Shown here: piece by piece, positions 16,033-24,747 of the stretch
Numbering within the stretch: the first letter of the stretch is position 1
Layout of the letters: every line of letters starts with the position of its first letter
Source of the DNA: Gammaproteobacteria bacterium
GTDB taxonomy: Bacteria; Pseudomonadota; Gammaproteobacteria; GCA-001735895
Direction of reading: 5' to 3'
Assembly: GCA_029862125.1 (NCBI GenBank)
Contig: JAOTXY010000003.1
Span: forward strand, 1 to 64,000
DNA length: 64,000 bases
Translations under genes and position numbers: made by a program
Notes under the pieces: generated by a model
What the model saw: the letters and a program-made list of their open reading frames with translations, nothing else
Database searches by the model: none
Told to the model about the DNA's origin: nothing

Positions 16033-16653
16033 TCAATGATGATAGCGGTAGCCTTCCATCCAGGGATGGTTGCGGCGCATGGTTTCGACCATGCGCAGCC
16101 AGCGGCGCTTGATCGTGCGTTCAAGCAGATAGCTCGAGTAGTGAGCCATCGGAATTGCCACTTTTTCGCCGAGCCCGTCGATGATAAAAGGTTCGAGACT
16201 GCCATCCGCATTATGCCTGCATAAAATATTGGTTGGATTCAAATCGTAGAAAAGTACCTGGTGATCGAATAGGTAATCCTCGAGCGTATCCATAACCTCG
16301 ACATAATCCGTGGCGCTACAAATGCCCTGGCGAATGATATCTCTGAATGATTTGGCATAGTTGCCGTCGGGATCGCGGATCACGTCGTAGATATATCCGC
16401 AACCGAGACTGGTTTCAATGCTGCCATGATAACGGGTAATGTGCGCGGTCGATACGCCCCGCTTGTGCAGCGAGCGGTAAAATTTTTCCTCTCGCGCCTG
16501 CTGCTTGAGGCCGTGTTTGTTCTGCCTGGGAATCTTGATGCACAGCGAATCTTTGCCCGGATACTGGTAACAGTCGCGCCGCGTACCCGAGCCGATCAAA
16601 TCGGTGGGCGAAAGCGCAAGTGGGCCGGGAGAGCCCAGCGTTATCGAATTCAT
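16033..16653 (-). CDS. YrbL-family kinase-fold protein A
   Basis: 206 aa from the ATG at 16653 (MNSITLGSPGPLALSPTDLI), chosen because homology with the neighbouring paralogue begins here; the frame is open further, to 16806. The YrbL family (PhoP regulatory network) has a degraded protein-kinase-like fold: GSGTRRDCYQYPGKDSLCIK resembles the glycine loop and Lys, and LFYDLNPTNILC resembles the catalytic loop. The Asp and Asn are retained, so catalysis cannot be excluded. The gene directly follows the paralogue at 16685, about 30 bp after its stop, in one transcript. The role is unknown. Confidence 0.75.
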   Translation of the reverse strand: MNSITLGSPGPLALSPTDLIGSGTRRDCYQYPGKDSLCIKIPRQNKHGLKQQAREEKFYRSLHKRGVSTAHITRYHGSIETSLGCGYIYDVIRDPDGNYAKSFRDIIRQGICSATDYVEVMDTLEDYLFDHQVLFYDLNPTNILCRHNADGSLEPFIIDGLGEKVAIPMAHYSSYLLERTIKRRWLRMVETMRRNHPWMEGYRYHH

Positions 16654-16684
16654 TTGGACATCGAAGTGATTGCGATCCTTTACC

Positions 16685-17269
16685 CTATCTTTCGCCTTTG
16701 GCATACTGTTCAAGGCGGATGTACAATCGGTTCCAGCGCCGATTAATTTTTTTCTGAGCAAAGTATCTGAAATTGTCGAACCAGTTGATAGCCGAGTGAT
16801 TTCCAATGCCGTCGACGATCACTAGTTTGGATGTCGCAGGGGACAGTTTTTGCAGCAGGATGTTGTGCCGCCCGACAATATCCGCACTGATCACGATCAG
16901 ATTATCCAGCAGATTGTGCTTAAGCGCTTCCAGTTGCGGGAAAAATTCCGATAGCGGGCTTCCCGACCGCAACGAGTGGTACAAGGGCTCGGATATCACA
17001 CCGTCGAAATCACGGATTAGATCGAATACCATCCCCTCACCCAGGTTGGTCTCAACCTTGCCGTAATATTGTGGGACATGCTGAAAATTGGTCATGTTCC
17101 GCTGCGCGTAGTTTTTATAGATTGCCAGTTCGCGCCGGGTTTGTTTGTTGACCTCCCCAAAACGAATTTTAATCACCTTGTTTTCGTCATCGGGATGTTG
17201 GTAGCAGGCTCGTTCGGCACCTTTTGCAAACGGCTCTGCGGTAATATTGATAAGCTGGTTTTTTGTCAT
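16685..17269 (-). CDS. YrbL-family kinase-fold protein B
   Basis: 194 aa. It is paralogous to protein A over most of its length: AKGAERACYQHPDDENKVIK, then YYGKVETNLGEGMVFDLIRD, then IVDGIGNHSAINWF near the end. Its catalytic-loop region reads IVGRHNILLQKLS, without the Asp-x-x-Pro-x-Asn pattern of protein A, so B looks catalytically dead. Its ATG immediately follows the stop of the creatininase-like frame. An A/B pair of one intact-loop and one degenerate-loop copy suggests a heteromer, which is an inference. Confidence 0.78.
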   Translation of the reverse strand: MTKNQLINITAEPFAKGAERACYQHPDDENKVIKIRFGEVNKQTRRELAIYKNYAQRNMTNFQHVPQYYGKVETNLGEGMVFDLIRDFDGVISEPLYHSLRSGSPLSEFFPQLEALKHNLLDNLIVISADIVGRHNILLQKLSPATSKLVIVDGIGNHSAINWFDNFRYFAQKKINRRWNRLYIRLEQYAKGER

Positions 17270-17976
17270 TAAATAAAAATTGGAAATTTCTGTAATCTGG
17301 CGTTGATTCGAAGCATTATTACAGAATTCACCGCTAATGCCATTAGATTGAAATGAGGTGGAAACATCTCGTCGCGGCCGTTTGGCGATTCTACGAGAAT
17401 AGTGTCGATCACAATCAGCACCTGCTTCATACCTCTATCATTGCTGAGATTCTCGATTTCTTCGAGACAGCGAGTCAGCAAAACCTCGGCAATCACCCGG
17501 CCTTTTTCCTCACTCGCCAACGTTGCCTGTCCGTAAACGCCTGTAGCTGACCAGGTGCTCTGCCCCGAATTGCGCGTCAATCGACCCTCGCCTTCGTCGA
17601 CTGCACGATCCATGTCGATCACCCGCGGCGCGATATGCAACATCAAGGAAGTTTCATGTTCGTCTGCATGCGATCCGTATTGCTGTTGCAGCAAATCCAC
17701 GGGCAGGAATTGAAGCGCGGCGTCAAGATCCATGTAGCCAAAACGGATTGCCGCATCGAGCGCTCGCGCAACCTCGGCCAATGGGCGTAGCGTCGATAAA
17801 CTCGTGTTGAGCACGTAAAATCGAGACAGGCCATGCCGCGACAGGCTATTACAGGTATCAAGGATTAAATTACGCGCGGTTTCCAGGCGCAGACTGATCG
17901 AGCCCGTGTAATCGGTAAACGCAGGATAATAAGAAGCGTTGATCAGTGGCGCTATTACCACCGGCAATCGTCGCAT
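17269..17976 (-). CDS. creatininase-family amidohydrolase, start lost (probable pseudogene)
   Basis: 235 aa from the only in-frame ATG, but family homology extends upstream to about 18114. The frame is open to 18186 and encodes TWIQAER, then LGAAAKEHGPHLPLNNDAII, the metal-binding start of the creatininase fold, seen also in the intact paralogue at 45704. No ATG, GTG or TTG lies in frame before that motif. Either a rare start is used or the first codons were lost when the segment next to tRNA-Met fragment 2 was rearranged. A product starting at 17976 would lack metal ligands. The later motif SHADEHETSLMLHI is intact. Confidence 0.7.
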   Translation of the reverse strand: MRRLPVVIAPLINASYYPAFTDYTGSISLRLETARNLILDTCNSLSRHGLSRFYVLNTSLSTLRPLAEVARALDAAIRFGYMDLDAALQFLPVDLLQQQYGSHADEHETSLMLHIAPRVIDMDRAVDEGEGRLTRNSGQSTWSATGVYGQATLASEEKGRVIAEVLLTRCLEEIENLSNDRGMKQVLIVIDTILVESPNGRDEMFPPHFNLMALAVNSVIMLRINARLQKFPIFI

Positions 17977-18338
17977 GAATTCGTCGGTGAGCCATCCGTC
18001 AATTATCGCATCATTATTTAGTGGCAGGTGCGGGCCATGCTCTTTGGCAGCCGCGCCTAGCGGAATAACGAGTACCAGATCATCGGCATAACACCGTTCG
18101 GCTTGAATCCAGGTGCGCTTGTTGTTGAATTGTCGGGGTATCGGAACCGATAGTTGAAGAATTGTGCGAAAAGACCTCTCGGAAGATCATGAAAATAGGG
18201 TGTTTTTCGGATTTACTCATGAAACGGTCCGAGCGGGACCGTCGTGGAGCGCCTGGAAGAGCCGCTTCCGTGCAATCTCGTCAACGAATTCCCCCTAAGC
18301 TATTGATTAATATGCGCTTAAACAAGCTTTGACATACC

Positions 18339-18387
18339 CATAATGATGGGGCCCCCTGTTCAAATCAGGGCGTAGCCACCATTTTTT
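18339..18387 (+). repeat. tRNA-Met(CAU) 3'-half fragment, copy 2 (att-like)
   Basis: CATAATGATGGGG, CCCCTGTTCAAATCAGGG, CGTAGCCACCA (ends 18381), then six T. It matches copy 1 at all but a couple of positions. Upstream sequence is unlike a tRNA 5' half. Between the broken creatininase frame and here I see no gene. Confidence 0.75.
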
Positions 18388-18466
18388 GGTTTAAGCCAAT
18401 TATGCCTTGATTAACCTTAGGCGGAACAGTCCTCTCGCCCACGACGAAGTCGGACAGGTTCACGGT

Positions 18467-19321
18467 TTATTGAACCAGATCTGCCTTGATCCAGATGCTT
18501 TCGTTGTTTCTGCTTTGAGTCGAGCTGTAACTGCCAGTGCCACTTTGCGAACGCTTGAGTTGTTCCGTGACGCCGCCGATCAGCAACCACTCACCGATCC
18601 GCCCAGTCAGGGTAGTGTTGGCATTCTGTATTTCGATGTTGTCACCGCGTGAACTACCCTGTGAATTTTTAAACGGGCTGACCTGCAGCGTGACGTTGTC
18701 GCCATGGATACGCGGAAGCACGTAAAAGCCGGTAGTCACATCCTTGTACTCGATGCCGCCTGCAACCGCTCCGGGTACGATCCAGTTGGTACCTGAGAAA
18801 TAGGGTATTTGTTCGCCGGTTTCTATGTAGGCTTCGCTGCCTTCGGTGACTCTTATCTGGTGGATCGGATTGTCTTCCAGGCGCATGCGGGTAGTGGTGC
18901 TGTTGATGTTACCGCTACCGTTATTGGTGCTGTAAGTGATGCTGCCACCGCTATCGCCGTTATTGTTACCGCTGCTCCCGATGTCGACACTTGTATCGCC
19001 ACTTTCAACTTGAATACCGCCACTGATTCCGAGGGCGCTGAGACCCCGGGTGCTGCCCTGGAAAACCGAGATTTGCAGTGTTTTTGCGGCGATATCCAGG
19101 GCATCGATCATCTCCTTTACCTGCGCCAGTGTTTGCGGTGATGAGCGTAGGAAAATTTTGTAACCCCGGCCCGTAATCGCGTCTTCGCTACCCAGCATGG
19201 GTTTGACAATGGGTATGATTTCTTCTGCCTGGCGGTTCGAGAGTTTTATTATCGTCATTGAATCTGCCTGAACGGTAGATACCAGCAGCACCAGGCCGAG
19301 TAATTTGTAAGCTAGTTTCAT
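18467..19321 (-). CDS. secretin-like periplasmic protein without a pore domain
   Basis: 284 aa with a signal peptide (MKLAYKLLGLVLLVSTVQA). Residues 22-85 match the short secretin N1-type ring domain (TIIKLSNRQAEEIIPIVKPM, then FLRSSPQTLAQVKEMIDALD). A Gly/Ser/Asn-rich linker follows (about 115-160). The C-terminal half has secretin-like strands (GSEAYIETGEQIPYF, then YKDVTTGFYVLPRI, then LTGRIGEWLLIGGV). It is far shorter than GspD/PilQ and has no outer-membrane barrel lip, so it is probably a stand-alone homologue of the secretin body. The upstream region carries the REP-like hairpin at 19455. Function unknown. Confidence 0.75.
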   Translation of the reverse strand: MKLAYKLLGLVLLVSTVQADSMTIIKLSNRQAEEIIPIVKPMLGSEDAITGRGYKIFLRSSPQTLAQVKEMIDALDIAAKTLQISVFQGSTRGLSALGISGGIQVESGDTSVDIGSSGNNNGDSGGSITYSTNNGSGNINSTTTRMRLEDNPIHQIRVTEGSEAYIETGEQIPYFSGTNWIVPGAVAGGIEYKDVTTGFYVLPRIHGDNVTLQVSPFKNSQGSSRGDNIEIQNANTTLTGRIGEWLLIGGVTEQLKRSQSGTGSYSSTQSRNNESIWIKADLVQ

Positions 19322-19454
19322 CGGATATGTGGTCTCCCAAAGCCGGATTGCATTTCAATGTGATTTCAGGCTGTACTCTGCATTGATAACAATGGGCCCC
19401 TGTAGAAGAATAGTTTAGCTCAAAAAGCAATAATCGGAGCATCGAGGATTTCAG

Positions 19455-19497
19455 GGGACAGTATACCTATTGCAGATTACTAAATAGGTATACTGTC
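19455..19497. repeat. REP-like palindrome, complete hairpin
   Basis: ACAGTATACCTATT and AATAGGTATACTGT form a perfect 14-bp inverted repeat around an 11-base loop, flanked by GGGG on the left. Single arms occur at 8172 and 59002. Similar GGGGACAG..TA..CT sequences are associated with RAYT (IS200-like) transposases in other proteobacteria; no such gene is present here. Confidence 0.65.
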
Positions 19498-19500
19498 ACC

Positions 19501-19611
19501 TTGATTCTCTATGCCCGGCTTGCCGCCAGCATGGGCGAGTGCGAGGAAAACCTGCCCGCCGTGGAGATACCGCTGCGCGAAGGGTACATTTTTGAAACCA
19601 GACAAGGGTAG
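19501..19611 (+). pseudogene. C-terminal remnant of an upstream operon gene
   Basis: A frame ending in TAG at 19609-19611 encodes LILYARLAASMGECEENLPA, then VEIPLREGYIFETRQG, which reads as a normal protein C-terminus but is cut off at its 5' side by the REP-like hairpin. Its stop lies 4 bp before the ATG of the glutamate-synthase-like gene, the spacing of an operon neighbour. I cannot name the family. Confidence 0.45.
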
Positions 19612-19615
19612 GATC

Positions 19616-21238
19616 ATGAAAAAAATTGCTTTGATGGAATGGGACAAGTTAGCCGATCGCGAACCGCAACACGCACTAGTCGCAGACGTCGACCTCGTCG
19701 TCGTCCGTTTCGATGAACGCGTTAGCGTGCTCTACGGGCGCTGTGCGCATCGCGGAGCATTAATGGCCGACGGGTTCGTTTCCGGCGACAACCTGATTTG
19801 CGGAGTTCACAATTGGGATTACCGCATGGACACCGGCATCAGCGAATACAACAACAGCGAGACGCTGCCCAAGTTCAATGCCTGGGTCGAAGACGGGCAG
19901 GTCTGCGTCGACGAGGATGAAATCAGCGCCTGGGCCGAGGCCAATCCGCAACCGTTCAATCGCGACAGCTACCAGGGTGCCTACCAGGATCCCCATGGCA
20001 CCGTCGACGAACCCCACGTCAAGTTTATTCGCCAGCTTGCCAGCGATGGCCTGAGCAAGACCGGGCACCACGGGCCTGCCTCGGCCATGGGTGTGCCGCG
20101 CGACCTGTTGCCGAAGTGGGATGACATTCAATTTGTCGTCGGGCAACTGCACAAACTGCCGCGTCTCGATGACGAAGCCGTCGGCACCGATCTGGTTATC
20201 GGACCAAATGCGAAAAAACCGCTCAAGCTCGATATTCCACTGTTCGTCTCCGACATGAGTTTCGGCGCGCTGTCCGAGGAAGCTAAGACCGCGCTCGCCA
20301 AGGGCGCGGAACTCGCCGGCACCGGCATCTGTTCCGGTGAGGGTGGCATGTTGCCGGAAGAACAGGCTGCCAATTCGCGTTACTTTTACGAGCTTGCGTC
20401 GGCGCGCTTCGGTTATTCCCTGGATAAGGTCAAAAAAACACAGGCGTTTCACTTCAAGGGCGGCCAGGGCGCCAAAACCGGCACCGGCGGGCATTTGCCG
20501 GGCAACAAGGTCAAGGGCAAGATAGCCGAGGTGCGTGGATTACCCGAGGGACAATCTGCGATTTCGCCGGCACGGTTTCCGGACTGGACCTCACTCGATC
20601 AATACCGTGATTTTGCGGGCGAGGTGCGCGACTGTACCGGTGGCATTCCGATTGGCTTCAAACTGTCGGCGCAGCATATTGAAAAAGATCTCGACGCGGC
20701 GCTCGAGATCGGCGTCGACTATGTCATTCTCGATGGACGCGGCGGCGGCACCGGTGCCGCACCGCTGATCTTTCGCGATAATATTTCGGTTCCAACTATC
20801 CCGGCGTTGGCGCGCGCACGACGACATCTCGATCGCTGCGACGCCGACGGAGTGACGTTGATCATTACCGGCGGCCTGCGCCACCCGGCCGATTTTGCCA
20901 AGGCGCTGGCACTTGGTGCCGATGGGATCGCGGTGTCCAACTCCGCCATTCAAGCTATCGGCTGCCTCGGCATGCGTGCCTGCCACAGCAATAATTGCCC
21001 GGTTGGTATTGCCACGCAAAAACCACATTTGCGTGCACGCTTACCCGTAGATATCGCGGCCGAACGCCTGGCGCGGTTCTTTGGTGCCGCAGTGGACCTG
21101 ATGGCGGTACTGGCCCGGGCTGCCGGACACGATCACCTGCGGCAGTTTAGCGCTGACGATTTAACCACTTTTAACGCCAACATGGCACGTCTCAGCGGCG
21201 TCGCCTACGGCGGGGTGGATCTAGATGGCAGTCCCTAG
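19616..21238 (+). CDS. Rieske / FMN-binding glutamate-synthase-family fusion
   Basis: 540 aa from the ATG at 19616, preceded by AGGATC; an earlier ATG at 19511 only adds a frame belonging to the upstream remnant. Residues 1-105 are a Rieske [2Fe-2S] domain (CAHRGALMADG, then CGVHNWDYRMDTG). Residues 150-520 match the FMN-binding half of glutamate synthase (LFVSDMSFGALSEEAKTALA, then GICSGEGGMLPEEQ, GRGGGTGAAPL, CHSNNCPVGIATQ). The last cysteines suit a [3Fe-4S] cluster. Relatives make or use glutamate-type amino transfer, including N-methylglutamate synthesis from methylamine; the fused Rieske domain could deliver electrons. The reaction is inferred. Confidence 0.85.
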   Translation: MKKIALMEWDKLADREPQHALVADVDLVVVRFDERVSVLYGRCAHRGALMADGFVSGDNLICGVHNWDYRMDTGISEYNNSETLPKFNAWVEDGQVCVDEDEISAWAEANPQPFNRDSYQGAYQDPHGTVDEPHVKFIRQLASDGLSKTGHHGPASAMGVPRDLLPKWDDIQFVVGQLHKLPRLDDEAVGTDLVIGPNAKKPLKLDIPLFVSDMSFGALSEEAKTALAKGAELAGTGICSGEGGMLPEEQAANSRYFYELASARFGYSLDKVKKTQAFHFKGGQGAKTGTGGHLPGNKVKGKIAEVRGLPEGQSAISPARFPDWTSLDQYRDFAGEVRDCTGGIPIGFKLSAQHIEKDLDAALEIGVDYVILDGRGGGTGAAPLIFRDNISVPTIPALARARRHLDRCDADGVTLIITGGLRHPADFAKALALGADGIAVSNSAIQAIGCLGMRACHSNNCPVGIATQKPHLRARLPVDIAAERLARFFGAAVDLMAVLARAAGHDHLRQFSADDLTTFNANMARLSGVAYGGVDLDGSP

Positions 21239-21728
21239 AAACTCTTCAATCAATTAACTTTAGGAAGACAGCAGATGATTGTCGGCAACCTGGGCCTGTG
21301 ACGCTGGTGGTTTTGTTGGTGTTAACTGAGGCTTGATCTCGCAGGGTGATATAAACTATGGAGTCATAGGTTCTATATTTAAGCCACAAATCTCACCGTA
21401 ATATCTGTTCTCATATATCCGTTTAGCCTCAAGTCTTTACCTTGTGCACTTAATTGAAACAAGTGATGGGGGCTTACTGAATACTGTAGATTACAGTTCA
21501 TCCTGTCGGTTGTAGCGATGTACCGGGAATCAAATATGGCTTTGACTAATTCGCATAACCTGAACCTGACAGGTTCTGGTTACTTCTAGAATCCATATCT
21601 ATCTGTTTTTACTAGACTTAATGCCATGCTGATCGAGCTTGTTCAGAACTTTCAAAGCGCGTCTAAAAGGTCTATATTGAGCGCCACTTAAGGACAACAG
21701 AAAATCGAAAACTAAGCCGAACTCGAGA
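21239..21728. other. gap with a truncated start of a further gene
   Basis: An AGGAAG site at 21262 precedes ATG at 21275 (MIVGNLGL, then TGA), which looks like the beginning of a next operon gene that has been cut short. The remaining 430 bp are AT-rich and contain no gene, repeat copy or clear terminator that I can support. Confidence 0.35.
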
Positions 21729-22553
21729 ATGCGAAATCAGTACACCAAGTCAGCCTTAATCGTTGCTCACGCCGATGATGAAATTCTATTTTTCAGCTCG
21801 ATCATCGACAAGGTAGATATCGTGATCGTTTGTTTTATGGGTAATCCTCGTGTACCGGAGCGCAGAAGTGCGAGGATGCGAGTCCTCAACGAATACCCTC
21901 TCGAAAACATCTCAACCTTAGACATAGACACATCTGGGGCTTCTCGTTTCGTCAATTGGGATAAGCCCGTTGAATCTTACACCGGACTGGAAATCCAAAA
22001 CGCTAGCGCTAGCGCTCGGGAGTCATACCGAAAAACCTATGAAGACATACTGAAAAAGCTACGGGACAAACTCAGTGGATACAAAACAGTCTACACGCAC
22101 AACCCCTGGGGAGAGTATGGCCATGCAGATCATGTCCAGGTTCATCGGGCTGTTGATTCCTTGGCAGGCGAACTTGAATTTCGGGTCCTGTTTTCAAATT
22201 ACGTTTCCCCCAGGAGTATGAATCTCGCACTGCCCTATATCAGCAAGACTGGTTATCTGGAGCCAATTTCCAGTCCAACCAATATAAATTTGGCCCACCA
22301 GGTCCGCGACCTGTATATCAAGGAAAACTGCTGGACGGTGCCCGAGAATTTTAGCTGGCCCAAATTTGAAAGCTTCAATTCTAAAACCGCCAACAATAAT
22401 GACGCTGAAAACTCTGAAAATTCACTCTTGTTCGCATTAAATTTCATTCCATGGCGCTACCAGGCGACAGAGCCTAAAAGCTTTTCACAAAGAATATCTA
22501 AAAATTTTACAAGAATTAAAACCAGGGCATTAGGCGCTTTGACGTCGGATTAG
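21729..22553 (+). CDS. PIG-L/LmbE-family deacetylase
   Basis: 274 aa. Family motifs are present: AHADDE (19-24; metal and base) near the start and HNPWGEYGHADHVQVHRAV in the middle, supplying the His-x-x-His metal ligands. Such zinc enzymes remove acetyl groups from N-acetylglucosamine-type sugars or natural products. The C-terminal 70 residues are polar and basic, with no membrane segment. It begins a plus-strand set with a sulfotransferase 11 bp downstream, and an O-antigen ligase lies nearby, so a sugar of a surface polymer or glycolipid is a reasonable substrate. Confidence 0.85.
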   Translation: MRNQYTKSALIVAHADDEILFFSSIIDKVDIVIVCFMGNPRVPERRSARMRVLNEYPLENISTLDIDTSGASRFVNWDKPVESYTGLEIQNASASARESYRKTYEDILKKLRDKLSGYKTVYTHNPWGEYGHADHVQVHRAVDSLAGELEFRVLFSNYVSPRSMNLALPYISKTGYLEPISSPTNINLAHQVRDLYIKENCWTVPENFSWPKFESFNSKTANNNDAENSENSLLFALNFIPWRYQATEPKSFSQRISKNFTRIKTRALGALTSD

Positions 22554-22564
22554 ACCTGCACTTC

Positions 22565-23389
22565 ATGAGAATTGATAAACGAATTCGATCCGCAATCGAA
22601 AAAACCAGAATGACTTTAAACGGTGCTTTTGGACCCATGCCCAATCCCGACAAATGGGTCTTTATCGTTGGCTGTTACGGATCGGGAACGACACTTGTTA
22701 ATAAAATGCTTGCCACTCACCCAATGGTTGGCTCCCTACCAAAAGAAGGACAGTTTCTAACCGACCAATTACCAATGCCAAGGAGCTTCGGGCTTTCGCG
22801 TTTATGGGCTCTTCGGCCCGAGCTTTTTTACCTTGATGAACACAGCCCGGATTGTGGTCGAGCCTTGAAAATCAAGCGTCAGTGGGGCACCCGCTTCAAC
22901 GATCCTACGAGACCTATTTTAACTGAAAAATCTGTTTCAAATATGGCGCGGATCCGGTGGTTGGAAAAGAATTTTGCGCCGGCTCAATTTATTGCCATTA
23001 TACGCAGCCCCTATGCTGTTGCAGAAAGTATTCGGCGCAAGAAGTCTAACGCGTTAGAAGACTGTGCCCGACAATGGTTGAAATCGAACGAAATCATGTT
23101 GCGGGATCTTGAGCATGTAAAAAGCAAATATATTATGCATTATGAAAATTTAACCGAAAATCCAAATGAAATATGGCAGGAAGTCCTGGATTTTATCGGC
23201 ATCGACAACCCGAAGGGCGACATTTTGGAACTTAAGTGGCAAATACATGGGAACGATAGCCGCATCACTAACATGAATGCGCGTTACGTGGATTCTTTGT
23301 CCAATCAGGACTTAACCATTATTGAAAAACATACCGAGCCTTTGCTAAGCCAGTTTAATTACAAAATTGAAGTATCCCCAGATGAGTAG
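22565..23389 (+). CDS. sulfotransferase-family protein A
   Basis: 274 aa. The PAPS 5'-phosphosulfate loop is VGCYGSGTTLVNKML (residues 36-50), and the 3'-phosphate site is IIRSPYAVAESIRRK. Known sulfotransferases move sulfate from PAPS to a sugar or lipid hydroxyl or amine. It follows the PIG-L deacetylase by 11 bp, without a clear independent promoter, so both are probably one transcript: deacetylation could expose an amine that is then sulfated. The target is inferred only from that order. No signal peptide is seen, consistent with action on a lipid-linked precursor in the cytoplasm. Confidence 0.82.
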   Translation: MRIDKRIRSAIEKTRMTLNGAFGPMPNPDKWVFIVGCYGSGTTLVNKMLATHPMVGSLPKEGQFLTDQLPMPRSFGLSRLWALRPELFYLDEHSPDCGRALKIKRQWGTRFNDPTRPILTEKSVSNMARIRWLEKNFAPAQFIAIIRSPYAVAESIRRKKSNALEDCARQWLKSNEIMLRDLEHVKSKYIMHYENLTENPNEIWQEVLDFIGIDNPKGDILELKWQIHGNDSRITNMNARYVDSLSNQDLTIIEKHTEPLLSQFNYKIEVSPDE

Positions 23390-23461
23390 TCGAATAGATT
23401 GCTAAATGTGGTGCAGGGTCAGGCCCTGACAATCAACCCGTCACGTTACCGTGGGTTATAC

Positions 23462-24274
23462 TCACCAGTCATCGCTTGCGGCATAACCAAAATCAATCAG
23501 CATCTGGACAGCATCTTTGTCGGCCTTGAAGCGCAGCTTTTCCTCTTCAGTCATTTCTTTAATCCATTTACCCGAGCCGTCGAAAAGCTTCTGATTCATC
23601 TGCCAGGTTCGATACTCCGCGTGATCCTTGCGCCACTCTGAGCCGGGATTTCTTGTTTCCGTGGCTAAGTCATAGGCCGGTGCTTCATGATAGGCGATAA
23701 GTCCCTCCTCGAATGCTTCCCCGATGAAATCGCATATACCTGGCATGGTTTCATCATACTGCTTAACCAGGTCCTCGTAACGAACCCTCATAACCCGCGG
23801 ATCGTCTGACCAGCTCAGACCTTGGCGGTTGTCGTCCACCCATCGCTTTAGCCCTGTTGCAAAATCGCCGAATCGTTTGCGGATGGAAACTGCAACATCC
23901 CGACCGTCGCGGACGATGAAAAGCACCCTTGCCTCGGGATACAGCTCGAATATTCTATCGATCATCCGCACATGCACAGGTGTCTTCTCCGCCCAGCGAT
24001 GCTTGCGGTGAGCAATGGTGTTCCGGTTCCAGATCTTCGCGGTCAAGCGCTGCTTGAGTTCCGGATACCTGAATAATTTGCTCTCATAGGGCACGCCGTA
24101 GATCTTGCTATGCGCTCCGAGCAGGCGCAGCAGTACAGACGTTCCGCTGTGGCCGCAGCCAACGATGAAAATTGGAGCAGCCTCTATCCGATGACCACGG
24201 ATTCTTTGCCGTAAATACTCCCAGGTATCTAGAAGGAAACTTTCGTTTTCCCGTATTCTTGCTGTTAGTCCCAA
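23462..24274 (-). CDS. sulfotransferase-family protein B
   Basis: 270 aa. The PAPS loop is IVGCGHSGTSVLLRLLGAHS (residues 37-56) and the 3'-phosphate site is VLFIVRDGRDVAVSIRKRFG. A WAEKTPVHVRMIDRIF segment, common in this family, precedes it. It converges on sulfotransferase A and is only distantly similar to it, so it is not a recent duplicate. It probably acts on another position of the same or a related glycan. No signal peptide is evident. Confidence 0.82.
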   Translation of the reverse strand: MGLTARIRENESFLLDTWEYLRQRIRGHRIEAAPIFIVGCGHSGTSVLLRLLGAHSKIYGVPYESKLFRYPELKQRLTAKIWNRNTIAHRKHRWAEKTPVHVRMIDRIFELYPEARVLFIVRDGRDVAVSIRKRFGDFATGLKRWVDDNRQGLSWSDDPRVMRVRYEDLVKQYDETMPGICDFIGEAFEEGLIAYHEAPAYDLATETRNPGSEWRKDHAEYRTWQMNQKLFDGSGKWIKEMTEEEKLRFKADKDAVQMLIDFGYAASDDW

Positions 24275-24747
24275 ACGTTAAACTCCTAATTCAGATAATT
24301 CCCTGTATTTATGCATTTACAGGGCGCGTTAGTCCAGATCGATATTTAGATAAACTCGTATAGTCAGTGTCGACCGCCATCTCGGCATGTTTTTCATTTC
24401 GTACTCAAGATACAAACAGGACAAATGCTTTGCTTTAACGCGGATGGCCCCTGCAACCGCATTTTAATACATCCTGTTCGATTGGTATTGCTAACACAAT
24501 GAAAAACGCATGAAACAGAATTGAGCAGCCCTGTCGTCGTGCCCTAAGCATTTACTACGGTCTTAGGGCAAGCCTTGGCGGTAGGCTGTCTTCGGCTGGT
24601 AGCGAGTTTGATTTCGACCTACCCAAAAATTTCTGGAAGTTGACTAATGCATTTCGTAAAATGTAGGCGTTTACCTAGTCTGCGATCTAAATCTTCTGTT
24701 GGTTCAGCCTGGCTCCCGGATGAGGGGCCTTCGGGGAATTCCTAAAC
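24275..24747. other. 473-bp gap with one inverted repeat
   Basis: TGCCCTAAG at 24540 and CTTAGGGCA ending at 24570 form a 9-bp stem with a 13-base loop. No T run follows, so it is not a typical terminator and may be an operator or mRNA structure for the O-antigen ligase gene. No gene is supported here. Confidence 0.4.

Noticed and set aside
18809-19141. 110-aa plus-strand frame within the secretin-like gene
   Set aside because: Low-complexity Ala/Val/Thr reading of the Gly/Ser/Asn linker DNA on the other strand; no ribosome-binding site.
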